DNA from: Rossellomorea vietnamensis
GTDB lineage: Bacteria > Bacillota > Bacilli > Bacillales > Bacillaceae_B
Reading direction: 5' to 3'
Length of the DNA stretch: 64,000 bases
NCBI RefSeq assembly: GCF_001305855.1
Contig: NZ_LIXZ01000016.1
Span: forward strand, 1,931-65,930
Every line of letters begins with the position of its first letter. Position 1 is the first letter of the stretch. The notes under the pieces were generated by a model. That model made no database searches and was not told the DNA's origin. It saw nothing but the letters and a program-made list of their open reading frames with translations. Shown here one piece after another: positions 24,999 through 34,424 of the stretch. The translations under genes and the position numbers were made by a program.

Positions 24999-25964
24999 TT
25001 GCAAGAACTTGCCAAAGCGGATGCATCAGTCATATCGGAAACAAAAAAGGATTCAAAACTCAAAACCAAGCTCCATTATATGAGGAAGAACTATATTCTC
25101 TATTTGTTTCTTGCACCGGCCATCATTCTTACGATCATTTTCAAGTATGTCCCGATGTACGGGGCGTCCATCGCATTTAAAGATTTCAGTCCCATCAGGG
25201 GGATCAATGGCAGTGAATGGGTGGGATTGAAGCACTTTTCGGACTTTCTATCGTCACCGAATTTCATGGATATCCTGGTCAATACGCTGAAATTAAGTTC
25301 TTTCGAGCTGCTGATCGGGTTTCCGATTCCGATCATTCTTGCACTCATGCTGAATCAGCTCAGAAAGGCAGGGGTGAAAAAGAATTTGCAACTCATCCTG
25401 TATGCACCACATTTTATTTCGGTCGTCGTCATCTCAGGGATGATTTTTCTCTTTTTATCACCTACAGGCCCAATTAATGCGATGCTTTCGGTATTTACAG
25501 ATAAGCCGATTTCGTTCATGTCTGATCCCGATGTTTTCAGAAGTATCTATATTTGGTCAGGGGTTTGGCAAGGTGCAGGGTGGGCATCGATCATCTATGT
25601 GGCAGCACTCGCTAATGTTGATCCCCAATTGCACGATGCAGCAACCGTTGATGGGGCGTCCCTGTTGCAACGCATCTGGCATATCGATCTTCCGACGCTG
25701 AAGCCTGTCATGGCTGTGCTGTTCATCTTGGCTGCTGGAGGCATCATGGCAATTGGATTTGAGAAAGCCTATTTATTACAAACGTCTATGAATCTGCCAT
25801 CCTCGGAAATTATTTCGACTTATGTATACAAGCGGGGGCTGCAGGCAGGGGATTATTCATTCGCCACGGCGGTCGGGTTGTTCAATGCTGTTATCAATGT
25901 CATCTTGTTGGTATTCGTTAACCGGGTGGTCAAGAAATTAAACGAAGGCGAAGGTCTTTTATAG
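24999..25964 (+). CDS. ABC sugar transporter permease, LplB/YtcP-type
   Basis: Membrane permease of 321 residues and about six helices, starting with YILYLFLAPAIILTIIFKYV. The EAA loop reads HDAATVDGASLLQRIWHIDL. TTG at 24999 is chosen because AAGGAGG lies at 24984-24990, 8 nt upstream. The longer frame from GTG 24933 has no SD, and its first 22 residues would not look like an N terminus. It forms the channel with the next gene. No ATPase gene is nearby, so a shared ATPase (MsmX type) is expected. Confidence 0.8.
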   Translation: MQELAKADASVISETKKDSKLKTKLHYMRKNYILYLFLAPAIILTIIFKYVPMYGASIAFKDFSPIRGINGSEWVGLKHFSDFLSSPNFMDILVNTLKLSSFELLIGFPIPIILALMLNQLRKAGVKKNLQLILYAPHFISVVVISGMIFLFLSPTGPINAMLSVFTDKPISFMSDPDVFRSIYIWSGVWQGAGWASIIYVAALANVDPQLHDAATVDGASLLQRIWHIDLPTLKPVMAVLFILAAGGIMAIGFEKAYLLQTSMNLPSSEIISTYVYKRGLQAGDYSFATAVGLFNAVINVILLVFVNRVVKKLNEGEGLL

Positions 25965-25979
25965 AAAGGAGGAAACGAA

Positions 25980-26858
25980 GTGTACCAATACACTAGGAGT
26001 GATAAGTTCATTCTTTTCATCAACAAAATCCTGCTTGGGGGAATCGTGATCATCGTTTTGTTTCCTTTGATATACGTTCTATTATCCTCGGTTCTTGAGC
26101 CGAATGTTCTGGTGAAAAAGGGATTATCCATTAGCGGATCTGACTGGACTCTTGAAGGATATAAACGAATCTTCGAAGACGGAACCATCGTTAAGGGGTT
26201 CATTAACTCGATTCTCTACTCTGTGGGATTCACCCTCATCACCGTGAGTGTCTGTATCTTTGCAGGGTATTCCCTTTCGGCTGAAGGGCTTGTTGGGAAA
26301 AAGTTCATCATGGTGTTCTTTCTCATCACCATGTTCTTCAACGGTGGATTGATCCCTACGTATATGGTGGTGAAGGACTTAGGGATGCTGAACACGATTT
26401 GGGCAATCATCCTTCCCAATGCCATCAACGTCTGGTTCATTATCCTGGCAAGAACGTATTTCAAATCGATTCCGAATGAGTTGAAGGAAGCAGCACGGAT
26501 CGACGGGGCATCGGAGTTCAAGATTTTCTTGAACATTGTGTTCCCGCTATCAAAGCCAATTATCTTTGTGATTGCTCTCTATGCGTTCATCGCTCAATGG
26601 AATTCGTATTTTGATGCGATGATCTATCTTGAAGACCGGGATTTATACCCGCTACAGCTTGTCCTGCGCTCGATCCTTATCCAGAATGAGGTGCAACCTG
26701 GAATGATCGCTGACCAGCAGGCTGCTGCGGAAATGCAAAGAATTTCAGAGATGATCAAGTATTCATCCATCGTATTAGCGAGCTTGCCGCTGATCATTAT
26801 GTATCCATTCTTCCAGAAATACTTTGAAAAAGGTGTAATGGTGGGGTCTTTAAAATAA
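25980..26858 (+). CDS. ABC sugar transporter permease, LplC-type
   Basis: Second permease, 292 residues, with six helices (first: ILLGGIVIIVLFPLIYVLLS) and the EAA loop EAARIDGASEFKIFLNIVFP. The start is GTG at 25980 with GGAGG 8 nt upstream, 15 nt after the preceding gene. The family (LplB/LplC) serves oligosaccharides and aldotetraouronates. The GH32 enzyme downstream points to sucrose or fructo-oligosaccharides here. Confidence 0.8.
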   Translation: MYQYTRSDKFILFINKILLGGIVIIVLFPLIYVLLSSVLEPNVLVKKGLSISGSDWTLEGYKRIFEDGTIVKGFINSILYSVGFTLITVSVCIFAGYSLSAEGLVGKKFIMVFFLITMFFNGGLIPTYMVVKDLGMLNTIWAIILPNAINVWFIILARTYFKSIPNELKEAARIDGASEFKIFLNIVFPLSKPIIFVIALYAFIAQWNSYFDAMIYLEDRDLYPLQLVLRSILIQNEVQPGMIADQQAAAEMQRISEMIKYSSIVLASLPLIIMYPFFQKYFEKGVMVGSLK

Positions 26859-26886
26859 TCTAATTTTTATCAATGGGGGTTTAACA

Positions 26887-28500
26887 ATGGGGAAAAAAAC
26901 GAAGACAATGTCGGCAATTCTAATGTCAGGCATACTGCTTGCATCAGGATGCAGCAACAACAGTGAAAGTGCTTCTTCTGAGAATTATGAACTGGAAAAT
27001 GTGAAGTTTCCGTTAGAGGAACAGGTGACGTTGAAGATGATGACATCCAGCTCACCACTTGCTCCGGACGATCCAAATGAAAAGCTGATTTTTAAAAGGC
27101 TCCAGGAAGAAACGGGAGTGAAGATCGATTGGACCAATTATACGGCGGGGGAAACATTCAATGAAAAACGGAACCTGGCCGTGGCTAGCGGCGAGCTTCC
27201 AGACGCGATCATGAATGCAGGATATAGTGATTATGAGTTGTTGAAGCTTGCGAAGGATGGCGCGATTGTTCCTGTGGAGGATCTGATTGATGAGCATATG
27301 CCTAACCTGAAAAAGGTGTTGGAAGATGCGCCTGAATATCGCTCGATGATGACGGCACCGGATGGACATATTTATTCCTTCCCTTGGATTGAAGAGCTTG
27401 GTTCAGGGAAGGAAAGCATCCACTCCGTCGATGACTTTCCTTGGATCAATGTTGAATGGCTGAATAAATTGGGTCTTGAAATGCCGAAAACAACCGATGA
27501 ACTTAAAGAAGTCCTGAAAGCATTCAAGACGCAAGATCCAAACGGGAATGGAGAGGCAGATGAAATCCCGATGTCCTTTATCATCAACCATGGAGGTGAA
27601 GATGTATCCTTCTTGTTTGGTTCATTTGGACTCGGGGAGAACTGGGATCACACTGTCGTCACAAATGACGGCGAAGTGAAGCTGACAGCAGCCGAAGAAG
27701 GGTATAAGGATGCCATCAATTATTTAAATGAATTATATAAAGAAGATTTGATTGACGTAGAAGCCTTTGAACAGGATTGGAACACCTACCTGTCGAAAGG
27801 GAAAGAAGGACGCTACGGCATGTACTTCACATGGGATAAAGCGAACATAACGGGTATGAACGATCAATACGACCTCATGCCGGCCCTTGAAGGACCTGAT
27901 GGAACGAAGAATGTGGCAAGAACGAACGGAATGGGGTTTGACCGGAACAAGATGGTCATCACGAGTGCGAATGAGAACCTTGAATTAACGGCGAAATGGA
28001 TCGATCAATTCTATAACCCGCTTCAATCGGTTCAAAATAACTGGGGAACCTACGGAGATGACAAACAGCAGAACATCTTCGAAATGGATAATGCCAGTCA
28101 TTCATTAAAACATCTTCCATTGGAAGGAACGGCTCCTGTTGAGCTCAGGGAAAAGACATCCGTCGGCGGACCACTGGCAATCTTGGACGAATACTACGGA
28201 ACCGTGACGACGAAACCGGAAGATGCTGCCTGGAGACTGGGGCTCATGAAGGATGTCATGGTACCGGATATGAAGGCGGAAAACATCTATCCTAAAGTAT
28301 TCTTCTCCCTTGAGGAACTAGATAAGCTTTCGAAGATCGAGACCGACTTGCTTGCTTACGTGCAGCGTAAAAAGGCGGAATGGATCACCAACGGGAAAGC
28401 CGATGAAGAATGGGCGGATTACTTGAAAGAACTCGATCGCCTCGGGTTACAGGAATGGTTGAAAATTAAGCAGGATGGATATGACCGAAACCAATCATAA
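26887..28500 (+). CDS. ABC sugar transporter substrate-binding lipoprotein, LplA-type
   Basis: Lipoprotein of 537 residues: signal peptide with lipobox LLASGC, a short Ser/Asn linker, then a large family-1 binding fold (LKMMTSSSPLAPDDPNEKLI, WVNKLGLEMP-like segment EWLNKLGLEMPKTTDELKEV). DPNGNGEADEIPMSF resembles a calcium-binding loop seen in this family. It delivers oligosaccharide to the two permeases upstream. It is the second binding protein in the locus; the first, at 23490, groups with the sensor. Confidence 0.85.
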   Translation: MGKKTKTMSAILMSGILLASGCSNNSESASSENYELENVKFPLEEQVTLKMMTSSSPLAPDDPNEKLIFKRLQEETGVKIDWTNYTAGETFNEKRNLAVASGELPDAIMNAGYSDYELLKLAKDGAIVPVEDLIDEHMPNLKKVLEDAPEYRSMMTAPDGHIYSFPWIEELGSGKESIHSVDDFPWINVEWLNKLGLEMPKTTDELKEVLKAFKTQDPNGNGEADEIPMSFIINHGGEDVSFLFGSFGLGENWDHTVVTNDGEVKLTAAEEGYKDAINYLNELYKEDLIDVEAFEQDWNTYLSKGKEGRYGMYFTWDKANITGMNDQYDLMPALEGPDGTKNVARTNGMGFDRNKMVITSANENLELTAKWIDQFYNPLQSVQNNWGTYGDDKQQNIFEMDNASHSLKHLPLEGTAPVELREKTSVGGPLAILDEYYGTVTTKPEDAAWRLGLMKDVMVPDMKAENIYPKVFFSLEELDKLSKIETDLLAYVQRKKAEWITNGKADEEWADYLKELDRLGLQEWLKIKQDGYDRNQS

Positions 28501-28508
28501 TTAAATTC

Positions 28509-28541
28509 AGGCTGTACCTTGCTCAGGCAATCGTGCAGCCT
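28509..28541 (+). terminator. Intercistronic stem-loop after the binding-protein gene
   Basis: AGGCTGTAC pairs with GTGCAGCCT (one G-U) and is followed by TTCT. It may reduce read-through into the hydrolase and kinase genes or stabilise upstream mRNA. Confidence 0.55.
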
Positions 28542-28564
28542 TTCTAATGCAGAGGAGAATTCTT

Positions 28565-30082
28565 ATGACGAATAATTATCAAGAAAAAATGAGCCTTTAT
28601 TCAGAAACCTATCGTCCGCAATTTCATTTTACCCCGAAGGAAAAGTGGCTGAATGATCCGAATGGGATGGTCTATTTTGAAGGGGAGTATCATCTCTTCT
28701 TTCAATATCATCCACATGGAACCACATGGGGGCCGATGCACTGGGGGCATGCAGTTAGTCATGATTTGCTCCATTGGGAGGAGCTGCCGATCGCTCTTTA
28801 TCCTGATGAGCACGGTGCTATTTTCTCTGGAAGCTGCGTGGTGGATTGGAAAAATACAACAGGGTTCTTTGAAAAGGGGAATGGGGGGCTTGTTGCCATT
28901 TATACAAATGCTGACACTTATCCCGAATCAGATCGTCCAAGGCAAAGACAAAGCCTTGCGTATAGTCACGATAACGGCAGGACATGGGAAACATATGAGG
29001 GGAATCCTGTCCTATCAGATGAAGACATAACCGATTATCGGGATCCTAAAGTATTTTGGCATGTGGAATCCGAACGTTGGGTGATGGTGCTTGCGACGGG
29101 TCAAACGATTACCATTTATACGTCACCTAACTTGATTGACTGGGAGTTTGCCAGTGAATTTGGCCAGAACGAAGGGGCCCATTTCGGAGTATGGGAATGC
29201 CCGGATCTGTTTCCACTAATGGTGGACGGAAATCCAGATCATATGAAATGGGTGATGCTGGTGAGCATCGGTGACAATCCTGATTTCAAAGAAGGGTCTA
29301 GGACGCAGTACTTTGTTGGGGAATTTGACGGCAAGACCTTCCTCAATCATCATGATGCGGACGCGATCCTATGGCTTGATCACGGAAGGGACAATTATGC
29401 CGGAGTAAGCTGGTCCGATATCCCTGAAGAGAACGGGAGAAGGATCTATCTTGGCTGGATGAACAACTGGAGGTACGCAAACCAGGTTCCGACAGAAACG
29501 TGGAGAGGGGCCATGACGCTTCCAAGGGAACTGACCTTGATTTCTACTGCAGGTGGCGTGCAGCTTTTACAAAAACCAGTATCCGAGATCCATTCAATCA
29601 GAAAAGAATCAAAGGTCACTAAAGTAATAGAGTTAACGGAAGAAGCGTACTTAGTGGAAGGGAATCACGAATTAATGGAAGTGAACCTCGTTGTAACGTT
29701 GGAAGCCGCCAAGGAATTCAACTTGGCTATCCACCATTCATCAGAGGAGAAAACCAACATTCGATATAATCGAATCACCCACTTGTTATCGGTCGATCGC
29801 ACTCAGTCAGGCGAAATCGGGTTTTCGGAGTCATTTCCGGCAATTTCCGAATGTCCTGTGGCATTAATGGACGATACGCTCAGCCTTCAATTATTCCTGG
29901 ACTCATCTTCCTTAGAGGTATTCGCAGAGGGAGGACGGGGAGCTTTAACCAACCTGATCTTTCCAAGAGGCATAAATCATACCCTTTCACTCACTGCCAT
30001 AGGAGGGGGGGCCCAAGTTGAAGAGCTCTCGGTTACAGAGCTATCCTCTATCTGGGAGAAGGGAGTTTGTGCATATGAATAA
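28565..30082 (+). CDS. GH32 beta-fructosidase (sucrose / sucrose-6-phosphate hydrolase type)
   Basis: Intracellular glycoside hydrolase family 32 enzyme of 505 residues, with no signal peptide. The catalytic nucleophile is Asp31 in KWLNDPNGMV, the RDP motif is in DYRDPKVFW, and the acid/base Glu is in WECPDLF. A C-terminal beta-sandwich follows (LFLDSSSLEVFAEGGRGA). ATG at 28565 follows AGAGGAGAA. Uptake here is by ABC transporter, not PTS. The substrate is therefore probably unphosphorylated sucrose or fructo-oligosaccharide, split to free fructose for the next enzyme. Confidence 0.85.
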   Translation: MTNNYQEKMSLYSETYRPQFHFTPKEKWLNDPNGMVYFEGEYHLFFQYHPHGTTWGPMHWGHAVSHDLLHWEELPIALYPDEHGAIFSGSCVVDWKNTTGFFEKGNGGLVAIYTNADTYPESDRPRQRQSLAYSHDNGRTWETYEGNPVLSDEDITDYRDPKVFWHVESERWVMVLATGQTITIYTSPNLIDWEFASEFGQNEGAHFGVWECPDLFPLMVDGNPDHMKWVMLVSIGDNPDFKEGSRTQYFVGEFDGKTFLNHHDADAILWLDHGRDNYAGVSWSDIPEENGRRIYLGWMNNWRYANQVPTETWRGAMTLPRELTLISTAGGVQLLQKPVSEIHSIRKESKVTKVIELTEEAYLVEGNHELMEVNLVVTLEAAKEFNLAIHHSSEEKTNIRYNRITHLLSVDRTQSGEIGFSESFPAISECPVALMDDTLSLQLFLDSSSLEVFAEGGRGALTNLIFPRGINHTLSLTAIGGGAQVEELSVTELSSIWEKGVCAYE

Positions 30083-31034
30083 ATCATCGATCCTGTGCGT
30101 CGGTGAACTGCTCATCGATTTCTTTTGTGCTGATATCGATACTGACTTGGCCCATGGCCAACATTTTTCAAAGCAAGCAGGAGGTGCGCCTGCCAATGTG
30201 TGTGCTACCATCACTGTACTTGGGGGACGGGCCAGATTCCTTAGTAAGGTAGGAAATGATCCCTTTGGCTACTTTCTGAAAGAGACCATGAGGGATCTTA
30301 CCATTGATCATTCCTCCATCCTCGTGGATCAGCATCATCCTACGACTCTGGCATTTGTATCATTAAAAGAAGGTGGGGAAAGAGATTTCGTGTTTAATCG
30401 AGGAGCGGACGCCCATCTGAACAGGGAAGAGCTCCATGAAAGCAGCTGGAGAGAATCTTCCATCATTCACTTCGGATCCGCAACCGCCTTACTGGATGAT
30501 CCCTTCAAGTCTGCATACCAAGCCTTCATCCAAACAGTCAAAGAAGCAGGGAAGTTCGTCTCCTTCGATCCGAACTTTCGAAGCGACTTATGGAAAGGGA
30601 GAGAACGGGACTTCATTGAGATGGCAGAGCATTGCATCGGTCAAGCTGACTTTGTCAAAGTGAGCGAAGAAGAATGTAAAATCATCTCGGGGTGCTCCCA
30701 TCTATCAGATGGAGTCAACTACTTTCATAGACTGGGAGCAAGCGCCGTAGCCGTCACCCTGGGGAAGAATGGAACCCTGGTTTCAAACGGGAAAGAATCG
30801 TCTACAGTCCCAAGCATACTTGTCCATTCCGTCGATTCAACAGGGGCAGGAGATGCATTTGTCGGGGCAACCCTGCACCACCTCAACCAATATCAGGATC
30901 CGAAAGCACTCCTTGAGAATTTCGAAGAATTAAAGAACGTCATTTCAATCGCCAATCGGGTTGGAGCAACTGTTTGTACAAAAATAGGGGCGATTAGTGC
31001 GATTAGGGAATTAGGAGAAGAGGTTTTTTTGTAG
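30075..31034 (+). CDS. Fructokinase, PfkB family
   Basis: Sugar kinase of 319 residues that would phosphorylate the fructose released by the GH32 enzyme. PfkB signature 1 appears as SKQAGGAPANVCATITVLGG and signature 2 as VDSTGAGDAFVGATLHHL, with the catalytic Asp. ATG at 30075 overlaps the end of the hydrolase gene by 8 nt and has GAGAAGGGAG upstream, so the two are coupled. Product: fructose 6-phosphate (or 1-phosphate, less likely). Confidence 0.8.
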   Translation: MNKSSILCVGELLIDFFCADIDTDLAHGQHFSKQAGGAPANVCATITVLGGRARFLSKVGNDPFGYFLKETMRDLTIDHSSILVDQHHPTTLAFVSLKEGGERDFVFNRGADAHLNREELHESSWRESSIIHFGSATALLDDPFKSAYQAFIQTVKEAGKFVSFDPNFRSDLWKGRERDFIEMAEHCIGQADFVKVSEEECKIISGCSHLSDGVNYFHRLGASAVAVTLGKNGTLVSNGKESSTVPSILVHSVDSTGAGDAFVGATLHHLNQYQDPKALLENFEELKNVISIANRVGATVCTKIGAISAIRELGEEVFL

Positions 31035-31046
31035 GTGATTGTGTTG

Positions 31047-31079
31047 GTAGAGTGGGGGGGTTCCCACTCTACTTTTTTT
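31047..31079 (+). terminator. Terminator of the sugar operon, type B repeat arms
   Basis: GTAGAGTGGG pairs perfectly with CCCACTCTAC, followed by T7. The arms are the TAGAGT/ACTCTA version of the dispersed repeats, with the GACGGTTC core shortened to GGGGTTC. Confidence 0.85.
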
Positions 31080-31106
31080 CTTTTACAGGGGGAAAACTCC
31101 TAATAA

Positions 31107-31131
31107 AAACCTCCATTGTACGCTGAGGTTT
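31107..31131 (-). terminator. Terminator of the racemase/deacylase operon
   Basis: Read on the minus strand, AAACCTC and GAGGTTT form a 7-bp stem over an 11-nt loop, followed by TTATTAGG. It lies 85 bp after the racemase gene. Confidence 0.6.
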
Positions 31132-31140
31132 ACTGGGAAA

Positions 31141-31168
31141 GTAGAGTAAGAACCGTACCCTTTCTTCC
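31141..31168. repeat. Diverged GGGACGGTTC unit (mixed arms)
   Basis: GTAGAGTAAGAACCGTACCC..TTTCTTCC has a type B left end and a type A-like right end around the AACCGTACCC core. It is single and weakly palindromic. Confidence 0.5.
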
Positions 31169-31216
31169 TTCGGTGATTACCATCCCTTATTGATTGTTTT
31201 GAATACAGTATAATTT

Positions 31217-32362
31217 CTAACTTGGAATCGGATGTGCAGAGTAGGCACTTGTAAAAGATTCCCTTTGAATGAGTTTCTCTTTCAGGGAGGTTCTGCAGAC
31301 TGCTGAACCAATACCGTCCCCTTTAGGAATGCGAATGTACCCTTCATCCATTACGATATCTTCCGTAATAATGTCCTCTTCCCAATAGTGGGAGGAGGGG
31401 GCAGTGTCGCCAGGGATCGTAAAGTTTGAAAGAGTAGTCATGTGGAGGTTATGAGACCTCCCGACCCCGGTTTCAAGCATTCCGCCACACCAGACAGGTA
31501 TCTCGTGTTCTTTGCACAAGTCATGAATTCTAATGGATTCCTGCAGTCCACCGACACGGCCGATTTTGATATTGATGATTTTACAGCTGCCCAGTTCAAT
31601 TGCTTTTCTGGCGTCGTCATACGAGTGAATACTTTCATCAAGACAGATCGGTGTTGATATTTCTTTCTGAAGAATACTGTGGTCAATGATGTCATCGTGA
31701 GCAAGTGGCTGTTCTATCATGAGTAAATGAAATTGATCTAATTGTCTTAAATGCTCCGTGTCGCTTAGTGAATAGGCAGAGTTGGCATCAGCCATTAGGT
31801 TGATATTAGGGAATTCGTCTCTAACTTTCCTGATATAGTCGATGTCTGCACCTGGGGCAATTTTAACTTTAATTTTATGAAAGCCATCATTTACATATTG
31901 AGCGACTTTTGAAACCAATTCTTCAGGTGAATTCTGAATCCCAATACTTTTCCCAACAGCAATGTCTTTTTTTTCTCCTCCTAATAGTTCATATAGCGGT
32001 TTATTATTTTTCTTACTAAATGCATCCCAAATTGCTGTTTCGATTGCTGATTTGGCGATGTGATTCCGGCGTACGAAGGAAAGCATATGGTGAACTTCCT
32101 TCGGATGACTGATTTCTTTCTTGATCAGCTTAGGAATAAGGAAGTCTTTCAGGATATACCTCGCCGTTTCAGTCGTTTCTTCATTGTAATAAGGTTCATC
32201 GCTTGTGACGGTTTCTCCCCATCCGGATATACCGGATTCATCTATGACTTCTACAAGGCAGACCTCCTTTGTCTTAAGAGTTCCAAAGCTTGTTGTAAAA
32301 GGAGATTTTAGAGAGACGTTAATTGTATGAAGAATGACTTCTTTAATAAAAACAGGTTTCAC
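31217..32362 (-). CDS. N-acylamino acid racemase / MLE-superfamily enzyme
   Basis: Enolase-superfamily enzyme of 381 residues (OSBS/NSAR branch). The catalytic Lys pair is in FHKIKVKIAPG and INIKIGRVGG; the metal ligands are in NLMADANSAY, MIEQPLAHDD and CLDESIHSYD. The start is GTG, 2 nt after the deacylase stop. Together with the deacylase and transporter it would convert N-acyl-D-amino acids to the L forms for use. An o-succinylbenzoate synthase role is less likely because no menaquinone genes are nearby; dipeptide epimerase is another option. Confidence 0.75.
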   Translation of the reverse strand: MKPVFIKEVILHTINVSLKSPFTTSFGTLKTKEVCLVEVIDESGISGWGETVTSDEPYYNEETTETARYILKDFLIPKLIKKEISHPKEVHHMLSFVRRNHIAKSAIETAIWDAFSKKNNKPLYELLGGEKKDIAVGKSIGIQNSPEELVSKVAQYVNDGFHKIKVKIAPGADIDYIRKVRDEFPNINLMADANSAYSLSDTEHLRQLDQFHLLMIEQPLAHDDIIDHSILQKEISTPICLDESIHSYDDARKAIELGSCKIINIKIGRVGGLQESIRIHDLCKEHEIPVWCGGMLETGVGRSHNLHMTTLSNFTIPGDTAPSSHYWEEDIITEDIVMDEGYIRIPKGDGIGSAVCRTSLKEKLIQRESFTSAYSAHPIPS

Positions 32363-32364
32363 TC

Positions 32365-33495
32365 TTATCCATCCTTCCTTGAATGAAGTTTCACAATTTC
32401 AGTCAAGATCTCAATTCCATTAAACAATGAATCCTTTTCAAACTCCATATCGGGATGGTGGAGACCGGGTTTTAAATCACAGCCCAGTCCTACCATAGTG
32501 GCTTTAAGATGAGGTTTTTTAATGGTGTAAAAATGGAAGTCATCCCCGCCGGGTGTCACGAGAGGAGGGTTTACTTTCTCCTCACCCAAAACATTGACGA
32601 TAGCCTTGTGTGCATAAGCCTGTGCTTCATCACTTACCTCTGCCGCAGCGATACCGTAATCCTTCGTTACTTCAATAGGCACTCCATATAATTCACTGGT
32701 GGTATGAAGGATCTCGGTTACTCTCTCATGCAGTTCCTCCATGAGGTCATTGGTCTGGGAACGCAGGTCAAGACCGATGGAGGCACTGCCTGGAATAATG
32801 TTCAGGTTCTTTCCTCCAGCATGAAATTTCGTCACTTTGATTGAGTGGGCAATGCTTGGGTTTAAATGAATCGTATTTAAAGCATTCAGGATGTGATTCC
32901 CGATCTCAATGGCATTGTGAGTCAGGTGAGGACGGGCTCCATGTGCATCATCTCCTCGTATTTCAAAAGCCAATGAACCTGTTGCACCGTGGAGAATAGA
33001 AGGAGTGGCGAAACCATTCGAAGTCTCCTGAATCGGACGCAGGTGAATCCCGTATAAGTAGTCTATTTCATCGGCAGCTCCTTTTTCTACCATTTTCAAT
33101 GCGCCAGCCCCTACTTCTTCAGCAGGTTGAAAGATAAAGCGGATGCCGATATTGTCTTTTAAATCTTCCTCCCCCTGAATTTTCCACAGGACCCCAAGTA
33201 CCATGGTCATATGGGCGTCATGGCCGCAGGAATGATTGGCCTGCAGCTCGCCGTCTACCTTTTGCCATAGGGCATCGATATCTGCCCTGATGCCGATGAT
33301 CGGAACGTCTCCACTAAAGTTTCCATAATCTCCAATTACCCCGGTACAGTCTTCGAACGTTTGTACACGGCAGCCGGCTTTTTCAAGGGTGTTTTGGATA
33401 TAGGTGGTGGTGTTCGTTTCCTCCCAGCTTATTTCAGGATGGGTATGCAGGTAATCAAAAGTATTCTGGATCTTCTCTTTAAATGGTGCTTTCAT
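32365..33495 (-). CDS. M20D family N-acyl amino acid amidohydrolase
   Basis: Zn-dependent amidohydrolase of 376 residues. The start resembles the family (YLHTHPEISWEETNTTTYIQ). Metal ligands are in NHSCGHDAHMTMV and FIFQPAEEVGAGA, and a dimerisation domain contains GDDAHGARPHLTHNAIEIGN. The late HHPDMEF supplies another ligand. It resembles B. subtilis YxeP-type deacylases. GAGAGGAG precedes the ATG. It is co-transcribed with the racemase and the RpiR gene, so its substrate is probably an N-acyl (acetyl or succinyl) amino acid. Confidence 0.8.
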   Translation of the reverse strand: MKAPFKEKIQNTFDYLHTHPEISWEETNTTTYIQNTLEKAGCRVQTFEDCTGVIGDYGNFSGDVPIIGIRADIDALWQKVDGELQANHSCGHDAHMTMVLGVLWKIQGEEDLKDNIGIRFIFQPAEEVGAGALKMVEKGAADEIDYLYGIHLRPIQETSNGFATPSILHGATGSLAFEIRGDDAHGARPHLTHNAIEIGNHILNALNTIHLNPSIAHSIKVTKFHAGGKNLNIIPGSASIGLDLRSQTNDLMEELHERVTEILHTTSELYGVPIEVTKDYGIAAAEVSDEAQAYAHKAIVNVLGEEKVNPPLVTPGGDDFHFYTIKKPHLKATMVGLGCDLKPGLHHPDMEFEKDSLFNGIEILTEIVKLHSRKDG

Positions 33496-33508
33496 GTGCG
33501 TTCTCCTC

Positions 33509-34306
33509 TCATTTTATATAATAGGTGTTGGCTGGATTGACAAAGTCCATTTTTCCTGTCTTCTGAGCAATGTGTAAAAGTAGTGCGTTCAACACTGAAA
33601 ACGTGATGGGACCCTTCTCAAGTATAGATTTCTTAGCTGAATGAATAGTAAGAACATAATCACCATATTCAGCAATGGGGGAGAGCTTGGAATCGGTGAT
33701 GATAATAATCTTGTTTCCCTTTTCTTTCGCCTCCTTTGCAAGTCTGATCCCCTCTAAGGCATAACGGTAATAAGAAAAAATGATTACCGTATGATCGCTC
33801 CCTTTATTCGTGAATCCGATATCTGTTTCCGGCCGGTAAAGAGAGGTGTTATCAAGTAAATGATGCAGCAGGAAATAGAACCAGTGGGCATAGGAAAAAG
33901 AGTGGTAATAGCCGACTATGCTGGTGGATGACGATCGAACGAGACAATCAACGATTTGCTCGGCAACCTTCCAATCTATGTTGTGGGAGGCGTGATGGAT
34001 GTTTTCCTCATCTAATTGCATGATCCGTTCAAATGAATTCACTTGGTTGTGTTCGTTATTCCTTTTAGGCGGTTTTAAAGATAAAAGACTTTGTTGTACA
34101 TCCTTTTGTAATTCCCCATACCCTGCATAGCCTATTGCTTTGCAAAAGCGGATGACCATGGTTTCACTAACATCAATGATTTCGGCTGTTTTTTTCGCAG
34201 GGTGAGTGGCGAACAGAACAGGGTTTGCTCGTAAGGATTCTGCCACCTTTTTGAGTCCATTTGTTAATTGGTGGTAGTGTTTCTGAGTGTTTTCTAAATA
34301 AGCCAT
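33509..34306 (-). CDS. MurR/RpiR-family regulator
   Basis: Regulator of 265 residues: N-terminal HTH_6 domain (ANPVLFATHPAKKTAEIIDV, ETMVIRFCKAIGYAGYGELQ) and C-terminal SIS ligand domain (GYYHSFSYAHWFYFLLHHLL, VIIFSYYRYALEGIRLAKEA). The third of three consecutive ATGs (34306) is chosen because GGAG is 8 nt away. It is the first gene of the minus-strand operon and divergent from the transporter. The 25-bp palindrome between them is its probable operator. The ligand may be the acyl amino acid rather than a sugar phosphate. Confidence 0.75.
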   Translation of the reverse strand: MAYLENTQKHYHQLTNGLKKVAESLRANPVLFATHPAKKTAEIIDVSETMVIRFCKAIGYAGYGELQKDVQQSLLSLKPPKRNNEHNQVNSFERIMQLDEENIHHASHNIDWKVAEQIVDCLVRSSSTSIVGYYHSFSYAHWFYFLLHHLLDNTSLYRPETDIGFTNKGSDHTVIIFSYYRYALEGIRLAKEAKEKGNKIIIITDSKLSPIAEYGDYVLTIHSAKKSILEKGPITFSVLNALLLHIAQKTGKMDFVNPANTYYIK

Positions 34307-34332
34307 CATCATATCTCCAGTAAAATAAAGTT

Positions 34333-34357
34333 TTTAAATTATTGTTGTTAATTTAAA
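34333..34357. promoter_or_regulatory. 25-bp palindromic operator of the divergent RpiR/YfcC genes
   Basis: TTTAAATTA-N7-TAATTTAAA is a perfect inverted repeat with 9-bp arms, centred between the two start codons. It is the only such palindrome in the intergenic region and is placed to control both directions. Confidence 0.6.
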
Positions 34358-34424
34358 TTGTATGATTTATTATGGTGGTAGTCAACAGAATATTCAGAAG
34401 ATTAAAAAGAGGAGGCCGAAAGCG

